The notes: generated by a model not told the origin, from the sequence alone. A DNA stretch of 45,837 nt from Sphingomonas mali NBRC 15500 (GCF_001598415.1 NZ_BCYX01000030.1:1-45837), one strand, 5' to 3'. Positions 18,577-28,458 are shown, numbered from the stretch's first letter. Translations and numbers: made by a program.

Positions 18577-21192
18577 CTACCCCTCCAAACTCTTCGACGC
18601 CTGCTCGAACAGATCCTTCGATAATCCCGGCGTCGCGAGAATGCGCTCGAGTTCCGCCTTCATCAGGCCCGCCCGCACCTCATCGAACCGGCGCCAGCGG
18701 CCGAGCGGCGGCAACAGCTTGGCTGCGGTCTGCGGGTTGAGGCGGTCCAGTGCGATCAGATTGTCGGCCAGGAAGCGATAGCCGGCACCGCCCGCCGCAT
18801 GGAACGCGCGCTGGTTGACGCTGAACGCGCCGACCAGCGAGCGCGCGCGGTTGGGATTGGCCAGGGTAAAGTCGGGATGCCGCGCCAGTTCCTCGACAAT
18901 CATCGGCGTATCGTCGCGCGACGACAACGCCTGGGTCTGGAACCATTTGTCGAGCACCAGCGCGTCGGTCGAATAGCGATTGTAGAAGATATCGAGCGCG
19001 GCGATGCGCTTGTCCGACGTCCCGTTGGCGAGCGTGGTTAGCGCGCCTTGGCGGTCGGTCATATTGTCCGCCGTCTCGAACTGCGCGAACGCCAGATCGG
19101 CCGCATCCTCAGCGCCCGAGGCAGCGATGTAGCCGAGCGCCACCGTCCGCATCCGGCGATCGGCCTTGGCCGCCGGTGAATAGACGAACGGGGCGCCGTT
19201 GCTGGCGTCCGCATAGGCCTGGCGCCACAAGGGCGCGAGCGTCTTTCCGAGGTCGCGGCGCAGCGCCTCGCGCGCGCGGAACACCGCCTCGGGGTCGACC
19301 CGGTCGAGTTGGTCGCCGATGAAGCTGTCCGACGGCAGCAGCACGGCTTCGGCGACGAAGGCATGGTCGAGCGCGGGGTCTTCCAGCGTGCGGCGCACCG
19401 CCTCGATCACCGGGCCGTGGTCGGCTCGGCCAAGTTGGGTCGCAGTCACCAGAGTATCGAGCATGAGCTGCTGCATCGCCTCGTAGCGCGCGAACGGATC
19501 GTCGTCGTGCGCCGAGAGGAAGGCGAGATCCTGCGCTGAGCGGTCGCTTTCGATGATGACCGGGGCGGAGAAACCGCGGTTGATCGATAGTATCGGCGCC
19601 TCGCTCACGCCCTCGAACACGATCTCGCTGCTTGGCTGGTCGAGCAGATAGAGCTGCTCCTCGCCGAGCGCCGCACCGCTCGCGCTGCCGAACAGCTTGA
19701 GCTTGAGCGGTAGCACCATCGGTTCTTTGACCGATTGTCCGGGAGTCGGCGGTGTGCGCTGGGCGAGGCGCAAGGTGGCGCGGCCCGAGCCGGCATCGTG
19801 ATCGAGCGCGGCGGAGACGCGCGGCGTTCCGGCCTGCGAATACCATAAGCGGAACTGGGTCAGGTCGATGTCGCCGCCTTCTTCCATGCAGCGCACGAAA
19901 TCCTCGCACGTCGCAGCCGTCCCATCGAAACGGTCGAAATAGAGGTCGGTGGCACGGCGGAAACGATCCTTGCCCAGGATCGTCGCCATCATCCGGATCA
20001 GCTCGGCGCCCTTGTTGTAGATCGTCGCGGTGTAGAAGTTGGAGATCTCGATATAGCTTTCCGGGCGAACCGGATGCGCCAGCGGGCCGTTATCCTCGGG
20101 GAACTGGCTGGCGCGCAGGCTCCGTACGTCCTCGATCCGCTTGACCGCCGCCGATCCCTGGTCGGCAGAGAAGCTCTGATCGCGAAAGACGGTGAAGCCT
20201 TCCTTCAGGCTGAGCTGGAACCAGTCGCGGCAGGTCACGCGGTTGCCCGACCAATTGTGGAAATATTCGTGCGCGACGACCGCGGCGATCGCGTCGTAAT
20301 CGTAATCGGTCGCGGTGTCGGGATCGGCCAGGATGTAGCGGCTGTTGAAGATGTTCAGCCCCTTATTCTCCATCGCGCCGAAATTGAAATCGTCGACCGC
20401 GACGATGTTGAACACGTCGAGGTCGTATTCGCGGCCATAGGTTTTTTCGTCCCACGCCATCGCCAGCTGCAGCGCCTGGAGCGCATGCTCGGTCTTGGCC
20501 AGGTCGCGTTCGCGCACCCAGATACCGAGCTCGACCTTGCGTCCCGACATGGTGGTGAAGGTCGCGCGATTGGCGGCGAGGTTGCCCGCGACCATCGCGA
20601 ACAGATAGCTCGGCTTGGGGAAAGGATCGCGCCATTCGGCCCAGTGGCGGGTGGCTTTGCCTTCTTCGGGGTCGAGATCGCCGGACGCGATCGGATCGCC
20701 ATTGGCGAGCAGGATCGGGAAGCGCTTCTTGTCCGCTGTCATCCTGACCGAATAGCGCGCGAGCACATCGGGCCGGTCAGGGAAGAAGGTGATGCGCCGG
20801 AAACCCTCGGCTTCGCATTGCGTGCACAAATTGCCGCCCGAAGCATAAAGCCCCATCAACTGGGTGTTGCGGTCGGGATGGACCTCGACCTCGGTCTCGA
20901 CGCGATGCTTGCCGGCGGGAAGATCGATGACCAGGTCCGATCCGTCCATCCGCCAGTCATTGTGCGGGTTACCGTCGACGCTGACCGCCAACGGGACCTG
21001 CCCGTCGCCGTCGAGCCGGAGCGGGCGATCGTGATCGCCGTTGCGCGTCACGTCCAGCGCCGCCTTGACCCGTGTCGTTGCCGGATCGAGCTCGAAATCG
21101 AGCGCGATGTCCGGGACCAGCCAATCGGGCGCGCTGTAATCCTCGCGGCGCGTGACAATCGGGTCGGCAAGGGCGGATTGAACGTCGATCAT
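18577..21192 (-). CDS. pepN: aminopeptidase N (M1 family)
   Basis: An 871-aa zinc metallopeptidase. The substrate motif GAMEN is at 272-276, the zinc site HEYFH at 308-312 and the third ligand Glu331 (KEGFTVF). The C-terminal alpha-solenoid ends LFEQASKSLEG. Length and layout match E. coli-type PepN, which releases N-terminal residues from cytoplasmic peptides. It diverges from the M28 peptidase gene across a 108-base promoter region. Confidence 0.96.
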   Translation of the reverse strand: MIDVQSALADPIVTRREDYSAPDWLVPDIALDFELDPATTRVKAALDVTRNGDHDRPLRLDGDGQVPLAVSVDGNPHNDWRMDGSDLVIDLPAGKHRVETEVEVHPDRNTQLMGLYASGGNLCTQCEAEGFRRITFFPDRPDVLARYSVRMTADKKRFPILLANGDPIASGDLDPEEGKATRHWAEWRDPFPKPSYLFAMVAGNLAANRATFTTMSGRKVELGIWVRERDLAKTEHALQALQLAMAWDEKTYGREYDLDVFNIVAVDDFNFGAMENKGLNIFNSRYILADPDTATDYDYDAIAAVVAHEYFHNWSGNRVTCRDWFQLSLKEGFTVFRDQSFSADQGSAAVKRIEDVRSLRASQFPEDNGPLAHPVRPESYIEISNFYTATIYNKGAELIRMMATILGKDRFRRATDLYFDRFDGTAATCEDFVRCMEEGGDIDLTQFRLWYSQAGTPRVSAALDHDAGSGRATLRLAQRTPPTPGQSVKEPMVLPLKLKLFGSASGAALGEEQLYLLDQPSSEIVFEGVSEAPILSINRGFSAPVIIESDRSAQDLAFLSAHDDDPFARYEAMQQLMLDTLVTATQLGRADHGPVIEAVRRTLEDPALDHAFVAEAVLLPSDSFIGDQLDRVDPEAVFRAREALRRDLGKTLAPLWRQAYADASNGAPFVYSPAAKADRRMRTVALGYIAASGAEDAADLAFAQFETADNMTDRQGALTTLANGTSDKRIAALDIFYNRYSTDALVLDKWFQTQALSSRDDTPMIVEELARHPDFTLANPNRARSLVGAFSVNQRAFHAAGGAGYRFLADNLIALDRLNPQTAAKLLPPLGRWRRFDEVRAGLMKAELERILATPGLSKDLFEQASKSLEG

Positions 21193-21300
21193 GTGTTTCC
21201 GTGCGGTCCTGCGTTATGGCTGCATCATTCGCACAAGACGCGATTGCCAACCGTTCTCTGCGTGCTACGCGCCACGATCGGGACAGCCAAGAGGAAAGCC

Positions 21301-22989
21301 ATGTTGAGACTGATCGGCGCGGTCGCGTTGACGCTCGCCGCCGGAACTGCGGTCGCGCAGAGCGCGAAGATTCCGAGCCCGCCCGTCCCGACAAAGGAAA
21401 GCGCCAGGTCGATCAACGCGCGGGTCAACGCGCCGCTTCCCGCCGATCAGGCGGCGATGAAGGCCCATGTCATGTTCCTTGCGTCTGATGCGATGCGCGG
21501 ACGCGAAGCGGGCAGCCCTGAATTCGACATCGCCGCGCAATATGTCGCGGCGCAATTCTATGCTGCCGGGCTGCGTCCGGGGGGCGATGACGGCGGTTAT
21601 CTCCAGAAGGTGCCGCTGATCGGCGTCAAGCTGGCCGACAAGGGCAATTTCGTCTGGACGCCGGTCCGCGGCCAACCGCAGACGCTCGTCTTCGGTCAGG
21701 ATTTCGCGCCGTCGTCTAACGCTGCCAAGCCCGAAACCAGCCTGCAAGCACCAATCGTCTTCGTCGGCTACGGCATCGTGGCGCCCGATTACAAACGCGA
21801 CGATTATCGCGGCGCCGATGTGAAGGGGAAGATCGTCGCCTTTGTCGGCGGCGCGCCGAGCAAATATGACGGCGAAGAGCGAGCCTTCTTCTCAAGCCCG
21901 GCGACCAAGGCGCGGATTGCCGCTGAGCATGGCGCGATCGGCGCGGTCCAGATCGAAAGCCCGCGCGGCGGGCGCGGCAATGTTCCGGTCGCGACGTTGG
22001 CGCGGTCCTGGGACCGCGACCGGGTGACATGGTCGAACGGTAAGGCCACCGGCGGTACGGACGGCGTGCCGGTGCTCGGGACCTTGTCGATGGGCATCGC
22101 GGCAAAGATGTTCGCGGGCGCCAGGATCGGTTGGGATCAGGTGCGCAAGGCAGCGGACAGCGACGACGCTGCGTTCAAACCCGTTGCGCTCAAGGGCACC
22201 TTGTCAGTCGCGATCAAGACCGAGACGCGGCCGATGCCGTCGTCGAACGTGATCGGCCTCCTCCCCGGGAGTGACCCCAAGCTGAAGGATGAAATCGTCA
22301 TCCTGTCGGCGCATCTCGATCATATTGGCGTCGGTGCCCCGGACAAGGCCGGCGACACGATCAACAACGGTGCCGAGGACAATGCCATCGGCATCGCCAG
22401 CCTGATCGAGGAGGCCAGGCGGTTCGTCTCGTCGGGTAAGCCGCCGCGGCGAACGATCATGTTCCTGGCGGTGACGGCGGAGGAAAAGGGTCTGATCGGC
22501 TCGGACTATTTCGCCAACAATCCGACTGTCCCGCTCAAGTCGATCGTCGCCGACGTCAATCTCGACATGCCGCTGATCACCTATCCGTTCGAGGATATGG
22601 TGGTGTTCGGGGCCCAGCGCTCGACGCTCGGCCCGATCGTCGAGCGCGCGGCGGGATCGGTCGGCGTGTCGATGTCGCCCGACCCGATGCCGGAACAAGG
22701 CATCTTCGTCCGCTCCGATCATTTCCGGTTCGTGCAGAAGGGTATTCCCGCGGTCTTCCTGTGGCCGGGTGAGAAGGGCGCGGGCAAGGCGGCCTGGGCC
22801 GACTTCATGGCCAATCATTACCACCAGCCGTCGGACGAGATTTCGCAGCCGCTCGATTGGGCGCAAGGCGTGCGCTTCGTGACGGTCAATTACACGATCG
22901 CGCGCGAAATCGCCGATAACGACGAGCGGCCACGCTGGAACAAGGGCGATTATTTCGGGACGTATTTCGGCGGTTATGGGGCAAAGTGA
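21301..22989 (+). CDS. secreted M28 family metallopeptidase
   Basis: A 562-aa protein with signal peptide MLRLIGAVALTLAAGTAVAQ. A PA (protease-associated) insert occupies about residues 130-220. The M28 zinc residues appear in order: His in SAHLDHIG, Asp in GAEDNAIG, Glu-Glu in VTAEEKGLIGS, Asp in VNLDMP, and His in NHYHQPSDE. A ribosome site AGAGGAAAG precedes the ATG. M28 enzymes of this type are periplasmic or extracellular aminopeptidases. It is divergent from pepN. Confidence 0.92.
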   Translation: MLRLIGAVALTLAAGTAVAQSAKIPSPPVPTKESARSINARVNAPLPADQAAMKAHVMFLASDAMRGREAGSPEFDIAAQYVAAQFYAAGLRPGGDDGGYLQKVPLIGVKLADKGNFVWTPVRGQPQTLVFGQDFAPSSNAAKPETSLQAPIVFVGYGIVAPDYKRDDYRGADVKGKIVAFVGGAPSKYDGEERAFFSSPATKARIAAEHGAIGAVQIESPRGGRGNVPVATLARSWDRDRVTWSNGKATGGTDGVPVLGTLSMGIAAKMFAGARIGWDQVRKAADSDDAAFKPVALKGTLSVAIKTETRPMPSSNVIGLLPGSDPKLKDEIVILSAHLDHIGVGAPDKAGDTINNGAEDNAIGIASLIEEARRFVSSGKPPRRTIMFLAVTAEEKGLIGSDYFANNPTVPLKSIVADVNLDMPLITYPFEDMVVFGAQRSTLGPIVERAAGSVGVSMSPDPMPEQGIFVRSDHFRFVQKGIPAVFLWPGEKGAGKAAWADFMANHYHQPSDEISQPLDWAQGVRFVTVNYTIAREIADNDERPRWNKGDYFGTYFGGYGAK

Positions 22990-23007
22990 ATAGCTGCCTA
23001 TCCCCTT

Positions 23008-23123
23008 CCGTTCGTGCTGAGCTTGTCGAAGCACGTTCGGTGAGGACATAGCGCGACTCATACGTGCCCCCTTCGGCCCGGCCGGCCGCTCAGGACAGGC
23101 TTCGACAAGCTCAGGGCGAACGG
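23008..23123. repeat. paired inverted repeats, CTGAGCTTGTCGAAG family
   Basis: One copy reads CTGAGCTTGTCGAAGC at 23017-23032, and a second copy in inverse orientation runs 23098-23123. The arms flank a GC-rich loop of about 65 bases. I recognise this core as an abundant intergenic repeat of sphingomonads. The right copy ends 9 bases before the next start codon, so it lies in that gene's leader. Confidence 0.8.
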
Positions 23124-23132
23124 GAGTGCGGG

Positions 23133-23951
23133 ATGGGACGACTCTTAATCTTCGGGCTGGGCTATGCGGCGAGCGTCGTTGCCGCCCGGCTCGACGACTG
23201 GGAGGTTGCCGCGACCGGCAGCGCGGGCAATCTCGATTTCGACGATCGCGATGGTGTGATCACGGCGATCGATCGTGCGACGCACATCCTGTCTTCGGTG
23301 CCGCCCGACGAGGTCGATCCCGTCCTCGCCCGCTACGGCGCGGCGCTGGCGGGTGGCGGCACGTGGCTCGGCTATCTCTCCTCGACCGGCGTCTATGGCG
23401 ATGCCGGCGGGGCCTGGGTCGACGAAAGCGCGCCGATCCGGGGGCGGCGCCAGGCCCGCAATCGCGCGGATGCCGACTGGCTGTCGCTCGGCGCGCGGGT
23501 GTTCCGGCTGCCGGGCATCTACGGCCCGGGTCGCTCGCCGCTCGATCGCGTGCGAAATGGACGGGCGCATCGCACCGGGATCGCCGGGCAAGTGTTCAGC
23601 CGCATCCATGTCGACGATCTGGCCGCCGGTGTGATCGCGGGGTTCGACGCGTCGCCCGGCGCCTATAATCTGGCCGACGACATGCCCATGAGCCAGGACG
23701 CGGTGATCGAGTTCGCCGCATTGTTGCTTGGCATCGATCCACCGCCGATCGTCCCGCTCGACATGCTGACGCCCGAAGCGCGCGCCTTTCACGCCGAAAA
23801 CCGCCGCGTCGCCAACCTCAAGGCCAAGCGGATGCTGGACTGGCGGCCGGTCTATGCCGATTATCGGTTGGGTCTGCGCGCTCTCAACGCAATGACCAGT
23901 CCGAATGCGGCGAGCGCGGCGCCGCCGATCGCCAGTCCCGACCAGCGATAG
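23133..23951 (+). CDS. NAD(P)-binding SDR/epimerase-like protein
   Basis: A 272-aa protein with an N-terminal Rossmann motif, LLIFGLGYAASVVAARL. It contains YLSSTGVYGD, RLPGIYGPGRSPLDR and FSRIHVDDLA, as in YeeZ-like atypical SDRs. The usual YxxxK is altered here (QARNRADADWL), so dehydrogenase activity is uncertain. The ATG follows directly after a palindromic repeat. The last 30 residues are encoded antisense to the end of the EamA gene; a family-normal end would be near LGLRAL, so the stop may have moved downstream. Confidence 0.8.
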   Translation: MGRLLIFGLGYAASVVAARLDDWEVAATGSAGNLDFDDRDGVITAIDRATHILSSVPPDEVDPVLARYGAALAGGGTWLGYLSSTGVYGDAGGAWVDESAPIRGRRQARNRADADWLSLGARVFRLPGIYGPGRSPLDRVRNGRAHRTGIAGQVFSRIHVDDLAAGVIAGFDASPGAYNLADDMPMSQDAVIEFAALLLGIDPPPIVPLDMLTPEARAFHAENRRVANLKAKRMLDWRPVYADYRLGLRALNAMTSPNAASAAPPIASPDQR

Positions 23952-24784
23952 CCTTCGAACAGGGTCGACAGCATCATCGCGATCACCGGTACGATCACGC
24001 TGGAATAGGCCGCCTTGGCCGGGCCGATCGTGCGGATCACCCCGAAATAGAGCGGGAAAGCGAGCGCAGAGGCGAAGACGCCGAGATAGAGCGTACCAAT
24101 CCAATAGATGGCGCGATGCTCGATGACCGGCGCGCCGGTGGTAGCATAGGCGAATATCGCATCGATCGCCGCCCCGGCGAGCATCGCGACCGCGACGGTG
24201 GTGCCCATCGGATAACGCGCCGCGGTCGGCGTCGCCTGCATGACGTTGGCGGTCGAGGCGCAGAGGATCGCGCACAGCGTGAACCCGATGCCTGCCAGCA
24301 CCTGACCCGGACCATGCGGATCGACTCGCGCCTCGCGTACGAACAGCAGGATGACGCCTGCCATCGCGATCGCCGATCCGATCATCAGCTGGCGGCCGAG
24401 CTTCTGGCCGAGGAAGATGCGGCCGAACAGCGCATTGGGGATCAGCAGCATCGCGAACACTACCGACACCAGGCCCGAGGTGACGTGCTGTTCGGCGCGA
24501 TAGACGAAATTGAAATTGCCGCAGAATTGCAGCAGCCCAAGCAGCACCGCGAAGCCATAGCCGCGCGCGCCAAGCCGCCAGCTCTCGCGCTTCCACAGCG
24601 CCCAGCCGGCCATGCAGATGCCCGCGATCAGGAAGCGATAGGTCACCGACCAGCTCGGCGGCACCACGCCCAATTGATCGCGGATCACCAACCAGGTCGA
24701 TCCCCAGATCAGTGTGACAATGCCGAACGGCACCAGCACGCTGAGCGTGGTCGAGCGGGGCTTGGCTTGGGGCGGCTGGAGCAC
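23861..24784 (-). CDS. EamA/DMT superfamily transporter
   Basis: A 307-aa protein with ten predicted membrane segments in two EamA repeats. WGSTWLVIRDQLGVVPPSWS is near the N-terminus and KAAYSSVIVPVIAMMLSTLF near the C-terminus. Drug/metabolite transporters of this family export small metabolites; the substrate is unknown. It starts with GTG behind GAGCGGGA. Its 3' end overlaps the convergent SDR-like gene by 91 bases, an unusually long tail-to-tail overlap. Confidence 0.88.
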   Translation of the reverse strand: MLQPPQAKPRSTTLSVLVPFGIVTLIWGSTWLVIRDQLGVVPPSWSVTYRFLIAGICMAGWALWKRESWRLGARGYGFAVLLGLLQFCGNFNFVYRAEQHVTSGLVSVVFAMLLIPNALFGRIFLGQKLGRQLMIGSAIAMAGVILLFVREARVDPHGPGQVLAGIGFTLCAILCASTANVMQATPTAARYPMGTTVAVAMLAGAAIDAIFAYATTGAPVIEHRAIYWIGTLYLGVFASALAFPLYFGVIRTIGPAKAAYSSVIVPVIAMMLSTLFEGYRWSGLAIGGAALAAFGLVIALRARRPNR

Positions 24785-24872
24785 GATCCCGCTCTACCGC
24801 GGTGCGCGGGCGTAACAACCCGGCTTCTGCTTGTACGATGACAAGGTGAGTCTATGGACGACCGCCTTTTAG

Positions 24873-25013
24873 CCCTCTCCCGCTCGCGGGAGAGGGTAGG
24901 GGGAGGGTCTTCTTTCTTCTTCCAAACAGGAGGAGTTCAAGAAGAAAGAAGACCCTCACCTTCCCACCGCCTTCGGCGGCGGGCCCCTCCCTCTCCCGCA
25001 TGCGGGAGAGGGG
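24873..25013. repeat. palindromic repeat element, copy 1 (aldolase 3' side)
   Basis: Outer hairpins CCCTCTCCCGC..GCGGGAGAGGG occur at each end. Between them are GAGGGTCTTCTTTCTTCTT and its complement, facing each other across a short variable centre. A second, highly similar copy lies at 26073-26214 in the same orientation. Together they bracket the threonine aldolase gene. The structure resembles a non-coding miniature element. Confidence 0.85.
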
Positions 25014-25015
25014 TT

Positions 25016-26020
25016 CTACGGTAGCGCCGCGATGGCATCCGCCAACGGCCGGATCGCGTCCTCGGCCTGGTCCCAGCAGGTGACCAGCCGCACTTCGCCC
25101 GGCGCCCAGTCGTAGAAGTCGAAGCCCAGCGCCCTGAGGCTCGCCGCTTCCTCGGGCGTCGCGCGCAGGAACACCTCATTCGCCTCGACCGGATAGACCA
25201 GCCGATCGCCCGCCGCGCGCGCGAGCAGCGCGGCGCCGGCATTTGCCGCACGCGCATTCGCCAGCCACACGTCATTGTCCAGCATCGCCAGGATCTGCGC
25301 CGCCAGATAGCGCCCTTTCGACGCAAGCAACCCGGCGCGCTTGCGGCGATAATGGCTCGCCGCGGCAAGTTCGGGGTTGAAGAACACCAGTGCCTCGGCG
25401 GTCATCCCGCCATTCTTGATGAAGCCGAAGCTGAGCGCATCGACCCCGGCGCGCCAGGTCAGATCGGCGAGATCGGCGCCCGAATGCACCACGGCATTGG
25501 CGAAACGCGCGCCATCCATATGGAAGCCGAGCCCGCGTGCCTTGGCGAGATCGCCCAGCGCGGCGACTTCGTCGGGCGTGTAGGTCAGGCCGTATTCGGT
25601 GGCATTGGTGATCGACAGCGCATGCGCCTGGACCTGGTGCACGTCGTTGCGGATAGCGGCGAGTACTCCCTTCACCGCATCGGGCGTCACCTTCGCGCCC
25701 GGTCCCTCGGCGAGCAGCAATTTGGCGCCGTGGAGGTAGAAGCCCGGCGCGCCGGCTTCGTCATTGTTGATGTGCGCCTCGCGGTGGCAGATCACCGCGC
25801 CGTGCGGCTGGCAGAGCGCTGCCAGCGCCAGGCAATTCGCCGAGGTGCCCGACGGGGTCCACAGTACCTCGACCGGCGTCCCGAACAGGTCGGAGAAGCG
25901 TCCGTTGAGCTGTTTCGACCAGCGATCGCCATCATAAGCGGTGTCGAGGACATTGGCGGCGGCAATCGCGTTGATCACCGCGGGGCAGGCGGGGGCGGCA
26001 TTGTCGGAGAAGAAGCGCAT
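25016..26020 (-). CDS. low-specificity L-threonine aldolase (PLP enzyme)
   Basis: A 334-aa member of the threonine aldolase/beta-eliminating lyase family. The PLP lysine is Lys202 in SFGFIKNGGMTAEA, the pyridine-nitrogen aspartate is Asp169 in FHMDGAR, and the phosphate-binding region is in TPSGTSANCLAL. The enzyme splits L-threonine (and allo-threonine) into glycine and acetaldehyde. It has no operon partners: a repeat element begins 3 bases beyond the stop and another copy lies 53 bases upstream of the ATG. Confidence 0.9.
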   Translation of the reverse strand: MRFFSDNAAPACPAVINAIAAANVLDTAYDGDRWSKQLNGRFSDLFGTPVEVLWTPSGTSANCLALAALCQPHGAVICHREAHINNDEAGAPGFYLHGAKLLLAEGPGAKVTPDAVKGVLAAIRNDVHQVQAHALSITNATEYGLTYTPDEVAALGDLAKARGLGFHMDGARFANAVVHSGADLADLTWRAGVDALSFGFIKNGGMTAEALVFFNPELAAASHYRRKRAGLLASKGRYLAAQILAMLDNDVWLANARAANAGAALLARAAGDRLVYPVEANEVFLRATPEEAASLRALGFDFYDWAPGEVRLVTCWDQAEDAIRPLADAIAALP

Positions 26021-26072
26021 GCGGCTCCATCTGCGATGCGGGGGCGTGAGGAAAGAGGGAAACTTTCCTTCT

Positions 26073-26214
26073 AGCCCTCTCCCGCGAGCGGGAGAGGGTT
26101 GGGTGAGGGTCTTCTTTCTTCTTCCAAGCGACTGAAGCCAAAAGAAGACAGAAGACCCTCACCCTCCCACCGCTTCGCGGCGGGCCCCTCCCTCTCCCGC
26201 ACGCGGGAGAGGGG
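26073..26214. repeat. palindromic repeat element, copy 2 (aldolase 5' side)
   Basis: Same architecture and orientation as the element at 24873-25013: end hairpins, a CTTCTTTCTTCTT arm, a variable centre, the complementary arm, GC-rich hairpin and end hairpin. Copies differ mainly in the centre and the hairpin loops (TC against GA). The copy lies between the aldolase promoter and the stop of the penicillin-binding protein gene, ending 12 bases before that stop. Confidence 0.85.
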
Positions 26215-26225
26215 ATTGGAATCGC

Positions 26226-28340
26226 CTACCGTCCGTCATCCTCATTCGGTGGCCGCGGCGGGCGGTCGCCGGGGTCGGGGGCGGGCGACAGGCGCAAGGT
26301 GCCGTCGCGCTTGACCTGGAGGTTGACGCCGAGCCCCGAGATATTGCCCTCGACCGGCAGCGGGCCGGTGCCAGGGTCGATCACGGTCCCGTCCTCGTCG
26401 CCATCGGTCGCATTGTCATCGATCGGTGTCGGGGCGACCGGTGGTGGCGGCGGGGCGATGCCCAGCGCGTTCTGCATGAAGTCCTTCCACACCCGCGCCG
26501 GAATGCCGCCGCCCGACAGGCCGGCATTGGGGGTATTGTCGTCATTGCCGACCCACACGCCGACGACGAGGTCCTTGGCGAAGCCGACGAACAAGGCGTC
26601 GCGATTGTCCTGCGTCGTCCCGGTCTTGCCATAGGTCGGGACCGATAGCGCCGCCTGGCGCCCGGTGCCGCCGTCGGTCGAGGACGACAGCAGATCGAGC
26701 ATTTCGTCGCGGATATTGCCGCCGAGCGACCGTGGCCCGCCGACGATGTTCGAATACCACGGCTTGCCCTCGCTCGCCTCGATGCCGCGCGCGCTGACCG
26801 GATAGCCGTCGCCGGCGATCGCCGCGAAGGCGCTGGTCAGTTCGAGCAGCGAGCCGGTCGAGGTGCCGAGCGCGATCGACGCGTCGTGCGCGATCGGCGT
26901 CGAGATGCCGAGGTCGCGCGCCGCCTTGATGACGTTGTCGATGCCGACCTTCTGGATCAGTCGTGCCGCCGCGACGTTGCTCGATTTCTGGAAGGCGCGG
27001 CGCAGCGTGATCTTGCCCTCGTAGCGGCCGTCGCTGTTCTTGGGGCTCCAGCCGCCGATCGTGATGGGTTCGTCCTCGATCATGTCGTCGGGAGTCATGC
27101 CGGCGCGCATCGCCGCCAGATAGACGAACAATTTGAAGGTCGATCCCGGCTGGCGCCGCGCTTGCGTCGCGCGGTTGAACGGGCTGGTCTTATAGTCCTT
27201 GCCGCCGACCATCGCGACGACACGACCGTCGGGACGCATCGCGACGATCGCGACTTGTGCCTGGCGCAGGCCCGCGCGCCTGACCGCACGCTCGGCGGCC
27301 TTTTGCAGTCGCGGTTCGAGCGTGGTGACGACCTTGGTTTCCTGGCTCAGGTCGCCTTGCGTATCGCGCGCCTCGGGCAGGACCCAGTCGGCGAAATAGG
27401 TGCCGTCGGGCAATTCCTTGACCGGTCGCACGCGGACCGAGGCCAGCCGGACGTCGGCCTGATCCCGATTGAGGAACCCGGCGGCGACCATCGCGCCCAG
27501 CACCACTTTCTCACGATCCTGCGCGCCCCGCAGATTGCCGGTCGGCGCCAGCTTCGACGGCGCCTTGACCAGCCCCGCCAGCATCGCCGACTGGCTGACG
27601 CTCAATTGCTCGGGCTCGACGTTGAAATAATGGAGCGAGGCGGCGCGCAGGCCATAGACGTTGTCGCCGAAATAGACGTTGGACAGATAGCGCGACAGAA
27701 TCTCGTTCTTCGACAGCCATGCCTCCAGCCAGAAGGCGATCAGCGCCTCGCGCAGCTTGCGCCCGGCGGTGCGGTCCGAATCGAGAAACGCGTTCTTGGC
27801 CAGCTGTTGGGTGATCGTGCTGCCGCCTTCGCGCACGCCGCCCGCCATCATATTGTGCGCCATCGCGCGCATGATGCCCCAGGGATCGACTCCCCAATGC
27901 GAATAGAAACGCCGATCCTCGATCGCGATGAACGCCTGGCTCACATGCTTGGGCAATTTCGACGCATCGACCGGTTTGTCGACCGTCGCGCCTCGCCGCG
28001 CGATCGGCGTGCCGTCGGCGGCGAGCAATGTCACCGACGGCGGCGTCGGCGGCTGCAACGACTTGGAGAGCGGTGCGGTGATCGCGAGCCAGCCGACCAG
28101 GATCACGAACAGCACCACGAACGCCGCCATCGTGCGCACGATGATGCGGCCCCAACGGCGCTTCTTGCGAATGACGGGGAGGTTGGTGGAGTAATCCGGC
28201 CCAGCCGGCACCGCGCCACCCGCGGAATCGGGTGGAGGAATCGCTGTCGCCGCCTGGCTCAGATAATCGTCGGGATAGGCCGAATGTGCTCCCCAGCGGG
28301 GGTCGGGTCGTCGGCTGCCGTCAAAGGGGTCGTCGCGCAT
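26226..28340 (-). CDS. class A penicillin-binding protein (PBP1A family)
   Basis: A 704-aa bifunctional peptidoglycan synthase. A cytoplasmic tail precedes a membrane anchor at about 68-90. The GT51 glycosyltransferase domain has catalytic Glu141 (EDRRFYSHWGVDPWG) and GGSTITQQLAKN. The transpeptidase domain has SxxK at Ser400 (PGSTFK), SxN at 453-455 (SSN) and KTG at 572-574. The proline- and aspartate-rich C-terminal tail (PPRPPNEDDGR) is probably disordered. I chose ATG 28340; the open frame extends much further upstream but codes for unrelated residues, and a GTG at 28355 is an alternative. Confidence 0.93.
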   Translation of the reverse strand: MRDDPFDGSRRPDPRWGAHSAYPDDYLSQAATAIPPPDSAGGAVPAGPDYSTNLPVIRKKRRWGRIIVRTMAAFVVLFVILVGWLAITAPLSKSLQPPTPPSVTLLAADGTPIARRGATVDKPVDASKLPKHVSQAFIAIEDRRFYSHWGVDPWGIMRAMAHNMMAGGVREGGSTITQQLAKNAFLDSDRTAGRKLREALIAFWLEAWLSKNEILSRYLSNVYFGDNVYGLRAASLHYFNVEPEQLSVSQSAMLAGLVKAPSKLAPTGNLRGAQDREKVVLGAMVAAGFLNRDQADVRLASVRVRPVKELPDGTYFADWVLPEARDTQGDLSQETKVVTTLEPRLQKAAERAVRRAGLRQAQVAIVAMRPDGRVVAMVGGKDYKTSPFNRATQARRQPGSTFKLFVYLAAMRAGMTPDDMIEDEPITIGGWSPKNSDGRYEGKITLRRAFQKSSNVAAARLIQKVGIDNVIKAARDLGISTPIAHDASIALGTSTGSLLELTSAFAAIAGDGYPVSARGIEASEGKPWYSNIVGGPRSLGGNIRDEMLDLLSSSTDGGTGRQAALSVPTYGKTGTTQDNRDALFVGFAKDLVVGVWVGNDDNTPNAGLSGGGIPARVWKDFMQNALGIAPPPPPVAPTPIDDNATDGDEDGTVIDPGTGPLPVEGNISGLGVNLQVKRDGTLRLSPAPDPGDRPPRPPNEDDGR

Positions 28341-28458
28341 CCACTGCTTCCACACGGCCCACCGGGCCAACAGGCGTATTACTCGAATAACACAGGCCGT
28401 GCAATGCCGCTGTAGCAGATCGCGCGCAGGGAGGCTATCGCGGGACAATAGAGTCGTT

